From PHAA01 sp034927445 (GTDB taxonomy: Bacteria > Bacillota > Syntrophomonadia > Syntrophomonadales > Syntrophomonadaceae): a stretch of 64,000 bases of DNA. Below, piece by piece: positions 1-9,376 of this stretch. The position numbers and the translations under genes are program-made. Position 1 is the stretch's first letter, and every line of letters starts with the position of its first letter. The stretch lies in the NCBI GenBank assembly GCA_034927445.1, contig JAYFPZ010000016.1, forward strand, positions 1-64,000, written 5' to 3'. The notes under the pieces were generated by a model. That model was not told the DNA's origin. It ran no database searches and saw only the letters and a list, made by a program, of their open reading frames with translations.

Positions 1-49
1 TAAAAAAAGAGAAGTATTGGCTGACATTTAAGTGTGAAAACAGGGGATC

Positions 50-820
50 GTGTTTATTGTGAATGGATTTTCAACTACTCTGAAAAATCAACCGGTTGAT
101 ATTGATGCGGGGATCAAGGCGCTTCTGGCCATACTCCTGGCTGTAACGGCATGCTTTTGTCACAATGGTTGGGAATTTCTATTTTTTTCGGCTTATCTTG
201 CAGCCGTGACATTCCTGCTAAAGAGTAATCTACGGTTCATTTTAAAAAATCTGTTATCATACGGAGTCATATTTGTTGTACCTTTCCTCCTGGGATTCTT
301 GCTGCATTGGCTAATGGGAATCATTGTGCCGGGAAATGCATATAGCAATGGTTTGGCCTTAGAGGGCACTGCATTTAAAATGATCAGGATTTTTTTCATC
401 TGGTATATCGGCAGTCTGTATTTTTCAACCACGCCGTTTTTAGCAATTGCCGAGATGCTCAATAAGGTACTGGCTCCTCTGAATGCCTGGGGAATTCCGG
501 TTACCCGGCATTTGCACATGGTCATCTGTGCTGTCGGTCAATTGGCGAGATCAGCAGATCAATTCAAACAGGATATTATGGATAAATCAAGTCGGATATT
601 CAAGGGTAATCATTCGGGAATTAAAGCTAAGTTGAGTGAGTTTGCCGGAATACTAGCTGATTTCATAGTCAATTCTCTGCAGCAAACCGACCAGGTGCAG
701 GGTACTTTTGCCAATATCAATCTTAGTGATGGTACCTACAAGTTAGACATAGTAAGGAATGATATAATTGCTATTTCCAGTCTGATTGTTTTTTTGTTAT
801 TCTTTTTTACCTGCCTGTAA
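50..820 (+). CDS. EcfT/CbiQ-like transporter membrane component
   Basis: Probable transmembrane (T) component of an energy-coupling-factor transporter, which would join a substrate-binding S component to two ABC ATPases in the membrane. The 256-residue product has hydrophobic segments at about residues 20-36, 44-58, 70-92 and 108-126 and a C-terminal helix at about 238-256. Between them is a long basic, soluble loop with SSRIFKG near residue 180, in the position of the Ala-Arg-Gly-type coupling helices of EcfT. The GTG start at 50 follows a weak AGGGG; another GTG lies three codons later. Any ATPase gene would be upstream, outside the window, so the substrate cannot be told. The family call rests on topology and the basic loop. 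Confidence 0.6.
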   Translation: MFIVNGFSTTLKNQPVDIDAGIKALLAILLAVTACFCHNGWEFLFFSAYLAAVTFLLKSNLRFILKNLLSYGVIFVVPFLLGFLLHWLMGIIVPGNAYSNGLALEGTAFKMIRIFFIWYIGSLYFSTTPFLAIAEMLNKVLAPLNAWGIPVTRHLHMVICAVGQLARSADQFKQDIMDKSSRIFKGNHSGIKAKLSEFAGILADFIVNSLQQTDQVQGTFANINLSDGTYKLDIVRNDIIAISSLIVFLLFFFTCL

Positions 821-1020
821 GCAAAGGGCTGATAAAATCAATCCGTAATAACAACTAATACGGTGATATTTATTGAAATGCTTACTTATATGGGCAGAGA
901 TATCAAACAGGGGGGGCTTGGTCGAAAAAACATATTGGGCGAACGGAAGTGAGCCAGATTCAAGGGAAGACAGTTTTATTGGAATGCCGATTAGAACAAA
1001 ATTGAGAGGAGGTAAGATGA

Positions 1021-1203
1021 ATGGCACATATTATTAAAACAGATCTTTGTGTGGCCTGTGGGACATGTTTGGATGAATGCCCAACCGAAGCAATAAAAAA
1101 GGAGAACGAAGCGTACTTTATAGATTCCGAATTATGTGCGGATTGTGGAGTATGTCAAGAAAACTGCCCGTCTGGTGCTATTGAAGAGATGAATAATCAA
1201 TAA
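1021..1203 (+). CDS. 2[4Fe-4S] ferredoxin
   Basis: Small soluble electron carrier of 60 residues. Two clostridial-type cluster motifs are complete: CVACGTCLDECP at about residues 10-21 and CADCGVCQENCP at about 39-50, each a CxxCxxCxxxCP pattern. The length fits the classic bacterial 8Fe ferredoxins. The start is fixed by a strong GAGGAGG six to ten bases upstream. In a fermentative or syntrophic anaerobe it would carry low-potential electrons between oxidoreductases and hydrogenases. The 200 bases before it hold no convincing gene. Confidence 0.93.
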   Translation: MAHIIKTDLCVACGTCLDECPTEAIKKENEAYFIDSELCADCGVCQENCPSGAIEEMNNQ

Positions 1204-1229
1204 TAGCCAGAGATTGAAACGAGTTGTCC

Positions 1230-2171
1230 TCATCTGCCTTTTATGTGCTCATCAAACCGGATATGGGCAGTATCCCTAGGAATACTGCCCAACAACCTGC
1301 CGTACTTTTTCCGCATTGATAATAGAGATTGATCCGTACTTTCTTCCTTTATTCGGTTACCAGCGCCTGATAATTTTGATTGCAGAAGCTTGAAATAACG
1401 ATCTTGATTAAATTGAACTAGTTTGACTTTAAGACCGGCTTTTTGTATGCCAACTACATCATTATTAAATAAATTAATTTGCTCTCCTCCGTCGACAGTA
1501 AAGATGCTGCAGGGATATAAATCTGTACAAAGGATTTCTATTTTGTGTTCTGTGCTTATTACCATTGAATTCATTAAATTAGCCCGGGAACAAATGGGCG
1601 TAATTACAATGACATCCAAACGCGGATCAACAATAGGACCTCCAGCAGAAAGAGAATAGGCTGTTGATCCCATAGATGTGGCACATATAATTCCATCACC
1701 CTCATATTTAGAAAATAAATTTCCATCAATATAAAGCAATTGCCGAGAGATCTTGGGTAAGATTGACTTAATTACTACGTCATTGAATGCATAACCATAA
1801 AACACTTCGTTTTGATCTTCTCTAATAATTGAAACTTGAGTTATTCCTCTTTCTTCAATACGATATTTTTCATTAAGAATTAATGAAAAATATTCAGAAA
1901 AGTCATACGGTTCAATGGTACTTAGAAATCCAATATTACCGAAGTTAATTCCGAGAAAAGGGATTTCCATTTCTCCAAATTTATGGAATGCTCTTAGCAT
2001 AGTTCCATCTCCACCCAGGACCACTATCAGGTCAGTACCGGTTAGATTATAAGACGGTTCAGATTCAAACCAGACATCAACATTTTCTCCCTCAAACTTT
2101 TTCACGATAACATCACAAAAATACTGAACATCTGATCTCTGATCAATTGTTATTACGCCTATTTTTTTCAT
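1230..2171 (-). CDS. nadK: NAD kinase
   Basis: ATP-dependent phosphorylation of NAD to NADP in the cytoplasm. The product (313 residues) shows the family signature GGDGTMLRAF at about residues 53-62, NFGNIGFLS, the NDVVI segment and the glycine-rich YEGDGIICATSMGSTAYS region around residues 155-175. The C-terminal tail of about 40 residues beyond the usual fold is basic and unremarkable. It stands alone on the minus strand, divergent from the 4-hydroxybutyrate operon and convergent with the ferredoxin gene. Confidence 0.93.
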   Translation of the reverse strand: MKKIGVITIDQRSDVQYFCDVIVKKFEGENVDVWFESEPSYNLTGTDLIVVLGGDGTMLRAFHKFGEMEIPFLGINFGNIGFLSTIEPYDFSEYFSLILNEKYRIEERGITQVSIIREDQNEVFYGYAFNDVVIKSILPKISRQLLYIDGNLFSKYEGDGIICATSMGSTAYSLSAGGPIVDPRLDVIVITPICSRANLMNSMVISTEHKIEILCTDLYPCSIFTVDGGEQINLFNNDVVGIQKAGLKVKLVQFNQDRYFKLLQSKLSGAGNRIKEESTDQSLLSMRKKYGRLLGSIPRDTAHIRFDEHIKGR

Positions 2172-2711
2172 AACATACCAGCCTTATCGCATTTAATCGA
2201 ACTTCCCGATATTTTTTCATGCAAACACTGTGCCAAATAAAGAGACCATTAGAATGATATGAAATCGTAATTATCAAAACTTCCCCTCTGTGATAGTTCC
2301 AGAACTCTACCATAGAGGGGATTATAATTTGATGTCGTTTACTAAGGTTCAGTTCTCCAGGGGATGTAGCAATGTACAACAGTGTTAGGCAATACTACAG
2401 CGATTTTAATGAATCTTCATGCAGAAAGGATCAAAAACCTTATTATTGGGGGTTTCCTTGTTGATAAGATTTTTTGGCACGAGTATTGCGTTGACGTCTT
2501 ATGAACAATACTCATTGATTATCCGTTAATTGTATTTTCGATTATATATGGCTACTGGGTGATTGTAGAGAGGTATTTCTAGGAGGTGAGCAGCAATAGA
2601 CTCAGTCGAAAATAAACGTTGATTGAAGGTGCGCAGTATAGCAATTTAATAGTTCAAAACCCATAAAAAATGTGGATTTGTGATTTTTATCTAATGAAGG
2701 AGATGGTAGAA
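2172..2711. other. Divergent intergenic region of nadK and the 4-hydroxybutyrate operon
   Basis: No gene is seen in these 540 bases. They contain a hairpin at 2283-2320 (CCCCTCTGTGATAG paired with CTACCATAGAGGGG, two G-U wobbles) and the sigma-54-type promoter at 2475-2489. The long leader (about 220 bases) between that promoter and the first gene has no obvious terminator or known riboswitch. Confidence 0.6.
2475..2489 (+). promoter_or_regulatory. Sigma-54-type (-24/-12) promoter
   Basis: TGGCAC-GAGTA-TTGC matches the RpoN consensus TGGCAC-N5-TTGC exactly, with the invariant GG and GC at the right spacing. It lies about 220 bases upstream of the 4-hydroxybutyryl-CoA dehydratase gene and points the right way. 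The same architecture recurs at 10975 and 11683, which argues against chance. A sigma-54 promoter needs an enhancer-binding activator; none is encoded in this window. Confidence 0.75.
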
Positions 2712-4151
2712 ATGAAAACAGGACAAGAATATATAGAGAGCCTCAAACAACTGAAAACGGAAATCTATTTTATGGGCGAAAGAATCGAAAGCCTTATAGA
2801 TAGTCCTCATATAAAACCACATATCAATACTGCTGCATTAACCTATGATATAGCTTTCGAACCGGAAACTATGGAACTGGCTACAGCCACATCAAGTTTA
2901 ACTGGTAAAAAGATTAACCGGTTTACCCATCTACAACAAAATACCGATGATTTGGTAAAAAAATCAAAATTGCTAAGAGCTATTGGGCAAAAGACTGGTA
3001 CCTGCTTTCAACGTTGTGTAGGATGGGATGCCATGAACGCCGTTTACAGCGTAAGCTATGAAATTGACCAGAAATATGGAACTAGTTATCAGGAGAAAGT
3101 CATTGAGTATGTCAAGTATATCCAGGAGAACGATTTAATGGTAGTTGGCGGTATGACCGATCCCAAGGGGGATCGCAGTCTTCCGCCCCATAAACAAGCG
3201 GACCCGGATGTTTTTGTCCACATAGTGGAGAAGAGAGATGACGGAATCATTGTCCGGGGAGCCAAGGCACACCAGACCGGGGCGGCCAATTCTCACGAAA
3301 TACTAGTTATGCCTACCGTTTCCATGAAACCTGAAGATAAAGACTTTGCCGTGAGTTTTGCCACTCCCTTGGATGCACCGGGAATTGTGCTAATCTTTGG
3401 CAGACAGACCAACGATGAGCGGAAACTAGGGAAATTAGATCAAGGAAATCCCACGTACGGGGTTGTGGGCGGCGAAGCGTTGATCATTTTCAATGATGTT
3501 TTTATACCCTGGGAACGCGTATTTATGTGCGGTGAGACAGAATTTGCCGGCATGCTGGTAGAAAGATTCGCTACCTACCACCGTCAGAACTATGGGGCCT
3601 GCAAAGCAGGCGTGATTGATGTTTTGATAGGCGCTACCGCTACTATTGCCGATTATAACGGAACGGCGAAAGCCAGTGCGATCAAGGACAAGATGATCGA
3701 AATGGTGCTTCTGAATGAGACCTTACATGCCAGTTCACTAGCCGCAGGCTATGAAGGGCATGCACTTCCAGCCGGCAATTATTATCCACAGGCAACCTAT
3801 GCCAATATAACCAAGCAAAATATTACCCGTAACCACTATGAGATCTGCCGTTTAGCCCACGATATTACCGGAGGGTTTATCGCTACCCTGCCCTCAGAAA
3901 AGGATCTGGCTCATCCGGTCCTAGGTCCCATGGTCCTGAAATATTTCAAGGCAATAAGTGCAGTTGACACTATGGATCGCATTAAAATAGGCCGGCTAAT
4001 TGAGAACGTGACCGGCGGTACGGCGCTGGTCGAATCAATGCATGGCGCCGGCTCTCCGCAAGCTCAGAGGGTTGTCCTGCTGAGAGATGCCAACCTGGAG
4101 AAAAAGAAGAAGCTGGCCCAAAATATCTGCGGTATTATTCCCCAAGATTAG
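2712..4151 (+). CDS. abfD: 4-hydroxybutyryl-CoA dehydratase / vinylacetyl-CoA isomerase
   Basis: FAD and [4Fe-4S] enzyme that converts 4-hydroxybutyryl-CoA to crotonyl-CoA by a radical mechanism. The 479-residue product keeps all four cluster ligands known from Clostridium aminobutyricum AbfD, at nearly the same numbering: C98 and C102 (TCFQRC) and H290 and C297 (HRQNYGAC). The ATG at 2712 was preferred over an in-frame start at 2670 because AAGGAGATGG sits directly before it and the fold begins MKTGQEYIESL. It is first in a seven-gene operon that also encodes a CoA-transferase, hydratase and thiolase, which supports a role in 4-hydroxybutyrate use. Related enzymes also act in 4-hydroxybutyrate carbon-fixation cycles, less likely here. 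Confidence 0.93.
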   Translation: MKTGQEYIESLKQLKTEIYFMGERIESLIDSPHIKPHINTAALTYDIAFEPETMELATATSSLTGKKINRFTHLQQNTDDLVKKSKLLRAIGQKTGTCFQRCVGWDAMNAVYSVSYEIDQKYGTSYQEKVIEYVKYIQENDLMVVGGMTDPKGDRSLPPHKQADPDVFVHIVEKRDDGIIVRGAKAHQTGAANSHEILVMPTVSMKPEDKDFAVSFATPLDAPGIVLIFGRQTNDERKLGKLDQGNPTYGVVGGEALIIFNDVFIPWERVFMCGETEFAGMLVERFATYHRQNYGACKAGVIDVLIGATATIADYNGTAKASAIKDKMIEMVLLNETLHASSLAAGYEGHALPAGNYYPQATYANITKQNITRNHYEICRLAHDITGGFIATLPSEKDLAHPVLGPMVLKYFKAISAVDTMDRIKIGRLIENVTGGTALVESMHGAGSPQAQRVVLLRDANLEKKKKLAQNICGIIPQD

Positions 4152-4164
4152 GATCACACCAAAG

Positions 4165-4464
4165 GTGAAGGTAGGTATTAAATATTGTGGCGGGTGCAAT
4201 CCAACCATAGACCGAGCAAATCTAACTAAAAGGCTAAGGGAAAAACTGGAACCCGGCAAATATACCTTTGAATACTTTGATTTTCATGATTGCGAGGTGG
4301 TGCTAGTCATTAACGGTTGTAGTGTTGGTTGTACTAAGATTCCAAAGAGCAAGAACACCATTATTGTTTCCGGTTCAGAAATGGACGGCAAACAATATCC
4401 GGAAGAAATGTTGTCCGATCAAGTTGTTAGAAAGTTAGAAAGTTACCCGGTGGCTTTGAACTGA
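4165..4464 (+). CDS. Small conserved Cys-motif (CGGCN) protein
   Basis: Not assigned to a family with confidence. The 99-residue product begins VKVGIKYCGGCNPTIDR, then a region EYFDFHDCEVVLVINGCSVGCTK with three more cysteines. The N-terminal CGGCNP motif and the NGCxxGC motif look like metal- or cluster-binding sites. The start is uncertain: GTG at 4165, 13 bases after the dehydratase stop, fits the frame, although the frame stays open back into abfD. Tight placement after abfD suggests an accessory role for the dehydratase, for example in cluster handling, but that is only an inference from position. Confidence 0.65.
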   Translation: MKVGIKYCGGCNPTIDRANLTKRLREKLEPGKYTFEYFDFHDCEVVLVINGCSVGCTKIPKSKNTIIVSGSEMDGKQYPEEMLSDQVVRKLESYPVALN

Positions 4465-4520
4465 GTCATGGAGGCTCAGTTTAAAAAATATTAGAAACAA
4501 ATAATGAAAGGGGATATTTT

Positions 4521-5309
4521 ATGAGCATTCAAAAACTATTTGATCTGAAAGGCCGTGTGGCGGTAGTTACCGGGGGGTCGATAGGGATAGGACAGCAAAT
4601 GGCTGAAGGCCTGGCTGAGGCTGGTGCTAATGTAGTAATTGCGGCAAGGAAGGTAGAACGCTGTGAAGCTGAGGCTGATAAGATTATGAAGACACTGGGG
4701 GTAAAGGCGCTTCCTGTCCGGTGCGACGTAAGCGATCAGGAGAGTGTTAACAATTTGATTGCGACAACCGTAAAAGAATTCGGGAGAATAGACATCATGG
4801 TTAATAACGCCGGGGTAGTATGGGGGCAGTCGGCTGTTGACCTCTCTATAAAAGGGTGGAGAAAATGCCTGGATATCAATCTGAATGGCTGCTTCTTTGG
4901 CTGTCAGGCGGCTGGACGTGAGATGATCAAACAAAAATATGGGAAGATAATCAACATTACTTCAGTTACTGGTGTTGTTGGATTTACTACTGACATAGAT
5001 TCAGCGGAGTGCCTCAGTTATCAGGTCAGCAAAGGCGGCATTTTAATAATGACAAAAGACCTCGCAGTAAAATGGGCTCGTTATGGCATTAATGTTAACT
5101 CAATTTGTCCAGGATATTTCCCGACTGAGGTCACCCAATATACCATAGGCAGTGAACAGGGAGATGCATTAATGGACACACATATACCCATGAAACGCTG
5201 GGGTGGCGATGAAGATCTTAAGGGAGCAGTTGTGTACCTGGCATCGGAAGCGTCTGCCTATGTTACAGGCCATAACCTGGCTGTTGACGGCGGTTATCTT
5301 TCGATGTAA
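4521..5309 (+). CDS. SDR-family NAD(P)-dependent oxidoreductase
   Basis: Classical short-chain dehydrogenase of 262 residues. It has the TGGSIGIG nucleotide-binding motif at about residues 17-24, NNAGV near 91-95 and the catalytic YxxxK (YQVSK) near 170. The operon lacks an Hbd-type dehydrogenase, so this SDR is the best candidate for oxidising 3-hydroxybutyryl-CoA to acetoacetyl-CoA between the hydratase and the thiolase. That substrate is inferred from context; sequence alone cannot separate it from gluconate or other alcohol dehydrogenases. RBS GAAAGGGG precedes the ATG. Confidence 0.85.
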   Translation: MSIQKLFDLKGRVAVVTGGSIGIGQQMAEGLAEAGANVVIAARKVERCEAEADKIMKTLGVKALPVRCDVSDQESVNNLIATTVKEFGRIDIMVNNAGVVWGQSAVDLSIKGWRKCLDINLNGCFFGCQAAGREMIKQKYGKIINITSVTGVVGFTTDIDSAECLSYQVSKGGILIMTKDLAVKWARYGINVNSICPGYFPTEVTQYTIGSEQGDALMDTHIPMKRWGGDEDLKGAVVYLASEASAYVTGHNLAVDGGYLSM

Positions 5310-5363
5310 ACCGGCGACGAGGTAGACGGAAAGCGTTAACCCTATGGAAAGGAGCAATTGGTA

Positions 5364-6143
5364 ATGGAGTTCCAGAATATTATTTACAACGTAGAAAATG
5401 AGATAGGAATAATAACACTAAATCGGCCGAAGGTATTAAACGCTCTAAACCAGGAACTGATGAAGGAAGTTGGACGAGCTGTTGATTTAATAGCAGCTGA
5501 CGAAAAAGTCAAGGCGGTTATTCTTACTGGCAGCAAAAGAGCCTTTGCTGCTGGGGCAGATATAGGTTCAATGGTCAATGATTCGGCGGCGGAGACCCTC
5601 CTTAATTGTCAAATCTTTCATGGAGTCATGGATAAGCTGGAAGCATTGCCAAAACCGGTTATTGCGGCAATAGCAGGAATGGCTTTGGGAGGCGGCTGCG
5701 AATTAGCCCAGGCATGTGACATCAGGGTAGCTGCAGCGGGGACTAAATTTGGACAGCCGGAAATTAACCTTGGAATAATTCCAGGGGGCGGCGGAACCCA
5801 GAGATTGCCAAGATTAATCGGCATGGGGAGAGCAAAGGAACTAATTTTGATGGGCGGTATGATTGACGCTCAAGAAGCGTTGAGTTTTGGCCTCGTAAAT
5901 AAGGTGGTTCCTTTAGATTCCCTTATGGAAGAATGTAAAAAAATGGCTCAAAAGTTAACCGGAAAACCTGGGTTGGCTTTGGCAGCAGCTAAAAGAGCAA
6001 TGGACAATGGAATTAATACTGACCTTACAACGGGTAACGTGATAGAGCGGGAATGTTTCTCAGCCCTGTTTGCTTCTGAAGACCAGAAGGAAGGAATGAC
6101 AGCGTTTTTAGAGAAGCGTAAGCCGGTATTTAAAGCACGTTAA
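5364..6143 (+). CDS. Enoyl-CoA hydratase (crotonase)
   Basis: Hydrates crotonyl-CoA to 3-hydroxybutyryl-CoA. The product (259 residues) has the crotonase fold with the oxyanion-hole region AFAAGADI near residue 60 and both catalytic glutamates, in GGGCELAQACDIRVA and in PEINLGIIPGGGG. Start ATG 5364 follows GGAAAGGAG; a TTG two codons earlier is less likely. It is a paralogue of the crotonase at 12783 in the second operon. Confidence 0.92.
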   Translation: MEFQNIIYNVENEIGIITLNRPKVLNALNQELMKEVGRAVDLIAADEKVKAVILTGSKRAFAAGADIGSMVNDSAAETLLNCQIFHGVMDKLEALPKPVIAAIAGMALGGGCELAQACDIRVAAAGTKFGQPEINLGIIPGGGGTQRLPRLIGMGRAKELILMGGMIDAQEALSFGLVNKVVPLDSLMEECKKMAQKLTGKPGLALAAAKRAMDNGINTDLTTGNVIERECFSALFASEDQKEGMTAFLEKRKPVFKAR

Positions 6144-6206
6144 CAACTGTTGCGACCAAAATTAATGGGAGAATTTATTCAACAGCAAAAGAAGGAGGTA
6201 AATAAC

Positions 6207-7388
6207 ATGAATGAAGTAGTAATAGTCGGCGCAGCAAGAACGGCAGTCGGAGATTATATGGGAGCCCTGAAGGGATTTGGGCCAACGGACTTGGGGCTTA
6301 TCGCATTTAAAGGGGCTCTTGAGAAAGCCGGTATCGGTCCGGAACTAATTGAGTCAGTTGTGGGCGGACACACCAACATGGCCTCGGCGCCAGGCAACTC
6401 TGCTAGAGTCGTATCCATCAATGCAGGTGTCCCAGTTGAATCGTATGCATGCACAATTCATCAGCAATGCCCTTCTTCCATGCGAGCTACCGAAGTCCTC
6501 GCCCAGGAAATTATGCTGGGAAAAGTAAGTGTAGGCGGGGTTGTAGGAATGGAAAGCATGAGCAACACACCGTATTTACTGTTTGGGGCGCGGAGTGGGT
6601 ACCGCTTGGGCGATGGAGAAAAAATTCAGGATTCTATGATGATTGGAGGGCTAGTTGATCCCTGGAATGGTTATCATATGGGCGTAACCGCTGAGAATAT
6701 TGCGGAAATGTATAACATTAGCCGCGAGGAGCAGGATGAGTACGCCCTTCTCAGCAATCAGAGAGCTTGTAAGGCTAGCCAGGAAGGTTGGTTCAAAAAT
6801 GAAATCATTCCTGTTGAGGTAAAGACCAAAAAAGGAACCCGTATTTTCGATGTCGACGAACATCCTAAAGCTGACACCTCCATGGAATCGCTTGGGAAAC
6901 TCAAAGCTGCGTTTAAGAAGAATGGCACGGTTACCGCTGGTAATGCATCCGGTCTTAATGATGCGGCGTCTTCCCTGATCTTGATGTCTGCTGATAAAGC
7001 TAAAGAATTAGGAGTAAAGCCGCTTGCCCGCATAGTTGCTTCCGCCTCCGCAGGTGTTGACCCTAAGATTATGGGTATGGGAGTTGTTCCGGCAGTACGA
7101 AGGGCATTAAAATTCGCCGGATTAGAACAAAAGGATATTGGTTACTGGGAACTTAACGAAGCCTTTGCAGCTCAGGTTCTGGGAGTTAATCGTGAACTAA
7201 AAATCGATCTTGAAATACTCAACGGAGTAGGTTCTGGTATTTCTATCGGTCATCCCGTTGGAGCAACCGGTGCCCGCTTGGTTGTCACCCTGATTAATGA
7301 AATGAAACGCCGCGGTGTTCGTTACGGATGCGCATCTCTATGTGCCAGCGGAGGCCCAGGCGTAGCTATTATCGTAGAATCAATCTAA
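6207..7388 (+). CDS. Acetyl-CoA acetyltransferase (thiolase)
   Basis: Thiolytic cleavage of acetoacetyl-CoA to two acetyl-CoA, the last step of 4-hydroxybutyrate oxidation in this operon. The 393-residue product has the nucleophilic Cys in HQQCPSSMRA (residue 88 or so), the catalytic His in GHPVGATGAR and the second Cys in CASGGPG near the C terminus. The usual N-x-x-C-T/S-S-G active-site sequence is altered to HQQCPSS, a departure from its paralogue at 15128 (NQNCTSG). Start ATG 6207 is set by AAGGAGGTAAATAAC directly upstream. Confidence 0.92.
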   Translation: MNEVVIVGAARTAVGDYMGALKGFGPTDLGLIAFKGALEKAGIGPELIESVVGGHTNMASAPGNSARVVSINAGVPVESYACTIHQQCPSSMRATEVLAQEIMLGKVSVGGVVGMESMSNTPYLLFGARSGYRLGDGEKIQDSMMIGGLVDPWNGYHMGVTAENIAEMYNISREEQDEYALLSNQRACKASQEGWFKNEIIPVEVKTKKGTRIFDVDEHPKADTSMESLGKLKAAFKKNGTVTAGNASGLNDAASSLILMSADKAKELGVKPLARIVASASAGVDPKIMGMGVVPAVRRALKFAGLEQKDIGYWELNEAFAAQVLGVNRELKIDLEILNGVGSGISIGHPVGATGARLVVTLINEMKRRGVRYGCASLCASGGPGVAIIVESI

Positions 7389-7524
7389 ATAATTAGTTTT
7401 AAGATAAGCTCTGGCCACACGGTGAGATCAATTCCTGGAATGAAAGCGCCTAAGGAAATATCTTACCTATTCAAATGGCTATTCGTGAATAAAACCCAAG
7501 CAACTAGAAAGGTAGGTTATTATA

Positions 7525-9351
7525 GTGGCTACCAATTATGCATATAAAACGAGGGACCTGAAATTTATACTCAATGAATGGCTGCCTACTCATGAGGTAT
7601 TGGCTTATGACAAATACAAGGATTATTACGGCGCTGAAGACATTGATACGATTATCGATTCAATCGACAAAATTGCACGGGAAGTTATGGCTCCGACTGC
7701 CGATGACGGCGAAAAAACTCCGGTATACTTGGAAAATGGAAAGGTTTATGTTCCGGAGTCTTTTAAAAAACTGTTTAAATATATAAATGAGAATGGATGG
7801 GGCACAAGTAATGTGGATGATTCGGGCGGAAGTATTCCTTTTGTTCTGTCTTGCGCGATAAACGAATTAATGACTTGCGTCAACCCGTCTTTTATGCCCT
7901 ATATTGCGCTTTCGACAGGAGCGGCAGGGCTCATACAGTCCTTTGGTGAAGAGCATCACAAGAATATGTTTCTGCCTAAGATGTTCGACGGCACATGGTC
8001 AGGGACTATGTGCCTAACTGAAGCAAGCGCCGGTTCCGATGTGGGTGACATCCTCTCCAAGGCTTATCCCACTGATGATCCACGTATCTATAAGATTAAG
8101 GGCAGTAAGATATTCATAACCGGTGGTGACGGCGACCACGTTGAGAACGTGATTCACCTCTATTTGGCCCGCATTGACGGGGCTGCCCAGGGTACTAGGG
8201 GCATATCCCTATTTATTGTTCCTAAGTACTGGGTTAATGAAGACGGCAGCCTGGAACCCAATGATGTCGAACCAACTGCGGTTGAGCACAAGATGGGAAT
8301 GAAAGGGTCTGCCACAGTGGCTCTGGCATGTGGTGACAACAATGGATGCCGTGGATGGCTTATGGGAAGTTACGACGCCAAGACTGGGACAGGTCAGGGA
8401 ATTGCCCAGATGTTCCAGATGATGAACGAGGAGAGATTGTTGACCGGTTCCGCTGCATTAGGAGTAACAGCTAATGCTTACTGGAACACGGCAGCATACT
8501 GCAAAGAGCGTATCCAGGGCCGTCTTATGACCAACGCGAAGGCCGGTCGCACCCAGATAATTAACCATGAAGATGTAAAACGGATGCTGTTGCTGAACAA
8601 GGCAACAATGGAAGCCTGCCGTGCAATCATTAACCAGGAAGCCTACTACATTGAAGTTGGCCACTTGGATCCAGATCCCGTACGCAGGAAAGCAGCTTCA
8701 GGGATGGCTGAATGCCTGACCCCGCTAGCCAAGGCCTACACGACTGACGAAGCCTGGACCTGCATCTGCGAATCCATCCAAGCCCATGGTGGATACGGGT
8801 TCTGCGAAGAATATTCCGTGGCCCAGGCAGCACGTGACGTCAAGATATACTCCATCTGGGAAGGTACCAACTTCATTCAGTCCCTGGACCTGGTAGGTCG
8901 TAAGTGGACCATGGGCAAAGGGGCAGTCTTCGCTGCGTTCCTGAAGAACATCGAGGACTTCATCAGTGCGCACAAGGCTACGGCTGGTCTTGAGAAGGAG
9001 TATGCGATTCTGGAGAAAGCTCTGGTTGCATACAAGGAAATCATGTCCACCATGGGTAAGTACATGGCTGATGGTAAACCTGGCATGATGCCTACCTACT
9101 CTCGCCGTATTTTAACGGCTACCGCCCAGTTATATGGTGGCATGTGTCTCCTGGACCAAGCATTGATAGCCCAGAAGAAGATAGAAGAACTTGGTAAAGA
9201 ACACTACGATTACAACTTCTATAATGGAAAATTGCTATCTGCTCGTTACTATCTAAGAAACGTTGTTCCTAATGTCTGGTCTGTAATGGAAATCATACAG
9301 AATGGTGATACCTCTGTTATGGAGTCAATTGCAGATACCTTTGATTATTAA
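7525..9351 (+). CDS. Long acyl-CoA dehydrogenase (DmdC/FadE-like)
   Basis: FAD-dependent acyl-CoA dehydrogenase of 608 residues, about 220 longer than the short-chain enzymes. It has the extra N-terminal region of DmdC-type enzymes (YKTRDLKFILNEWL), the central FAD-binding segment TEASAGSDVGD, the catalytic-Glu region IWEGTNF near residue 446, and a C-terminal helical extension of about 130 residues. The substrate cannot be read from the sequence; in this operon a C4 acyl-CoA or a branched or substituted analogue would make sense. Start GTG 7525 follows GAAAGGTAGG. It shows no close similarity to the short acyl-CoA dehydrogenase at 16424 outside family motifs. Confidence 0.9.
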   Translation: MATNYAYKTRDLKFILNEWLPTHEVLAYDKYKDYYGAEDIDTIIDSIDKIAREVMAPTADDGEKTPVYLENGKVYVPESFKKLFKYINENGWGTSNVDDSGGSIPFVLSCAINELMTCVNPSFMPYIALSTGAAGLIQSFGEEHHKNMFLPKMFDGTWSGTMCLTEASAGSDVGDILSKAYPTDDPRIYKIKGSKIFITGGDGDHVENVIHLYLARIDGAAQGTRGISLFIVPKYWVNEDGSLEPNDVEPTAVEHKMGMKGSATVALACGDNNGCRGWLMGSYDAKTGTGQGIAQMFQMMNEERLLTGSAALGVTANAYWNTAAYCKERIQGRLMTNAKAGRTQIINHEDVKRMLLLNKATMEACRAIINQEAYYIEVGHLDPDPVRRKAASGMAECLTPLAKAYTTDEAWTCICESIQAHGGYGFCEEYSVAQAARDVKIYSIWEGTNFIQSLDLVGRKWTMGKGAVFAAFLKNIEDFISAHKATAGLEKEYAILEKALVAYKEIMSTMGKYMADGKPGMMPTYSRRILTATAQLYGGMCLLDQALIAQKKIEELGKEHYDYNFYNGKLLSARYYLRNVVPNVWSVMEIIQNGDTSVMESIADTFDY

Positions 9352-9376
9352 AAATAGATAAAGGGAGGGCATATTA

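Noticed and set aside
821..1020. Short open frame before the ferredoxin gene (about 882-954)
   Set aside because: Only 24 codons, no ribosome site and no recognisable motif.
1423..1659. Plus-strand open frame inside nadK
   Set aside because: It is antisense to a conserved part of NAD kinase and has no ribosome site.
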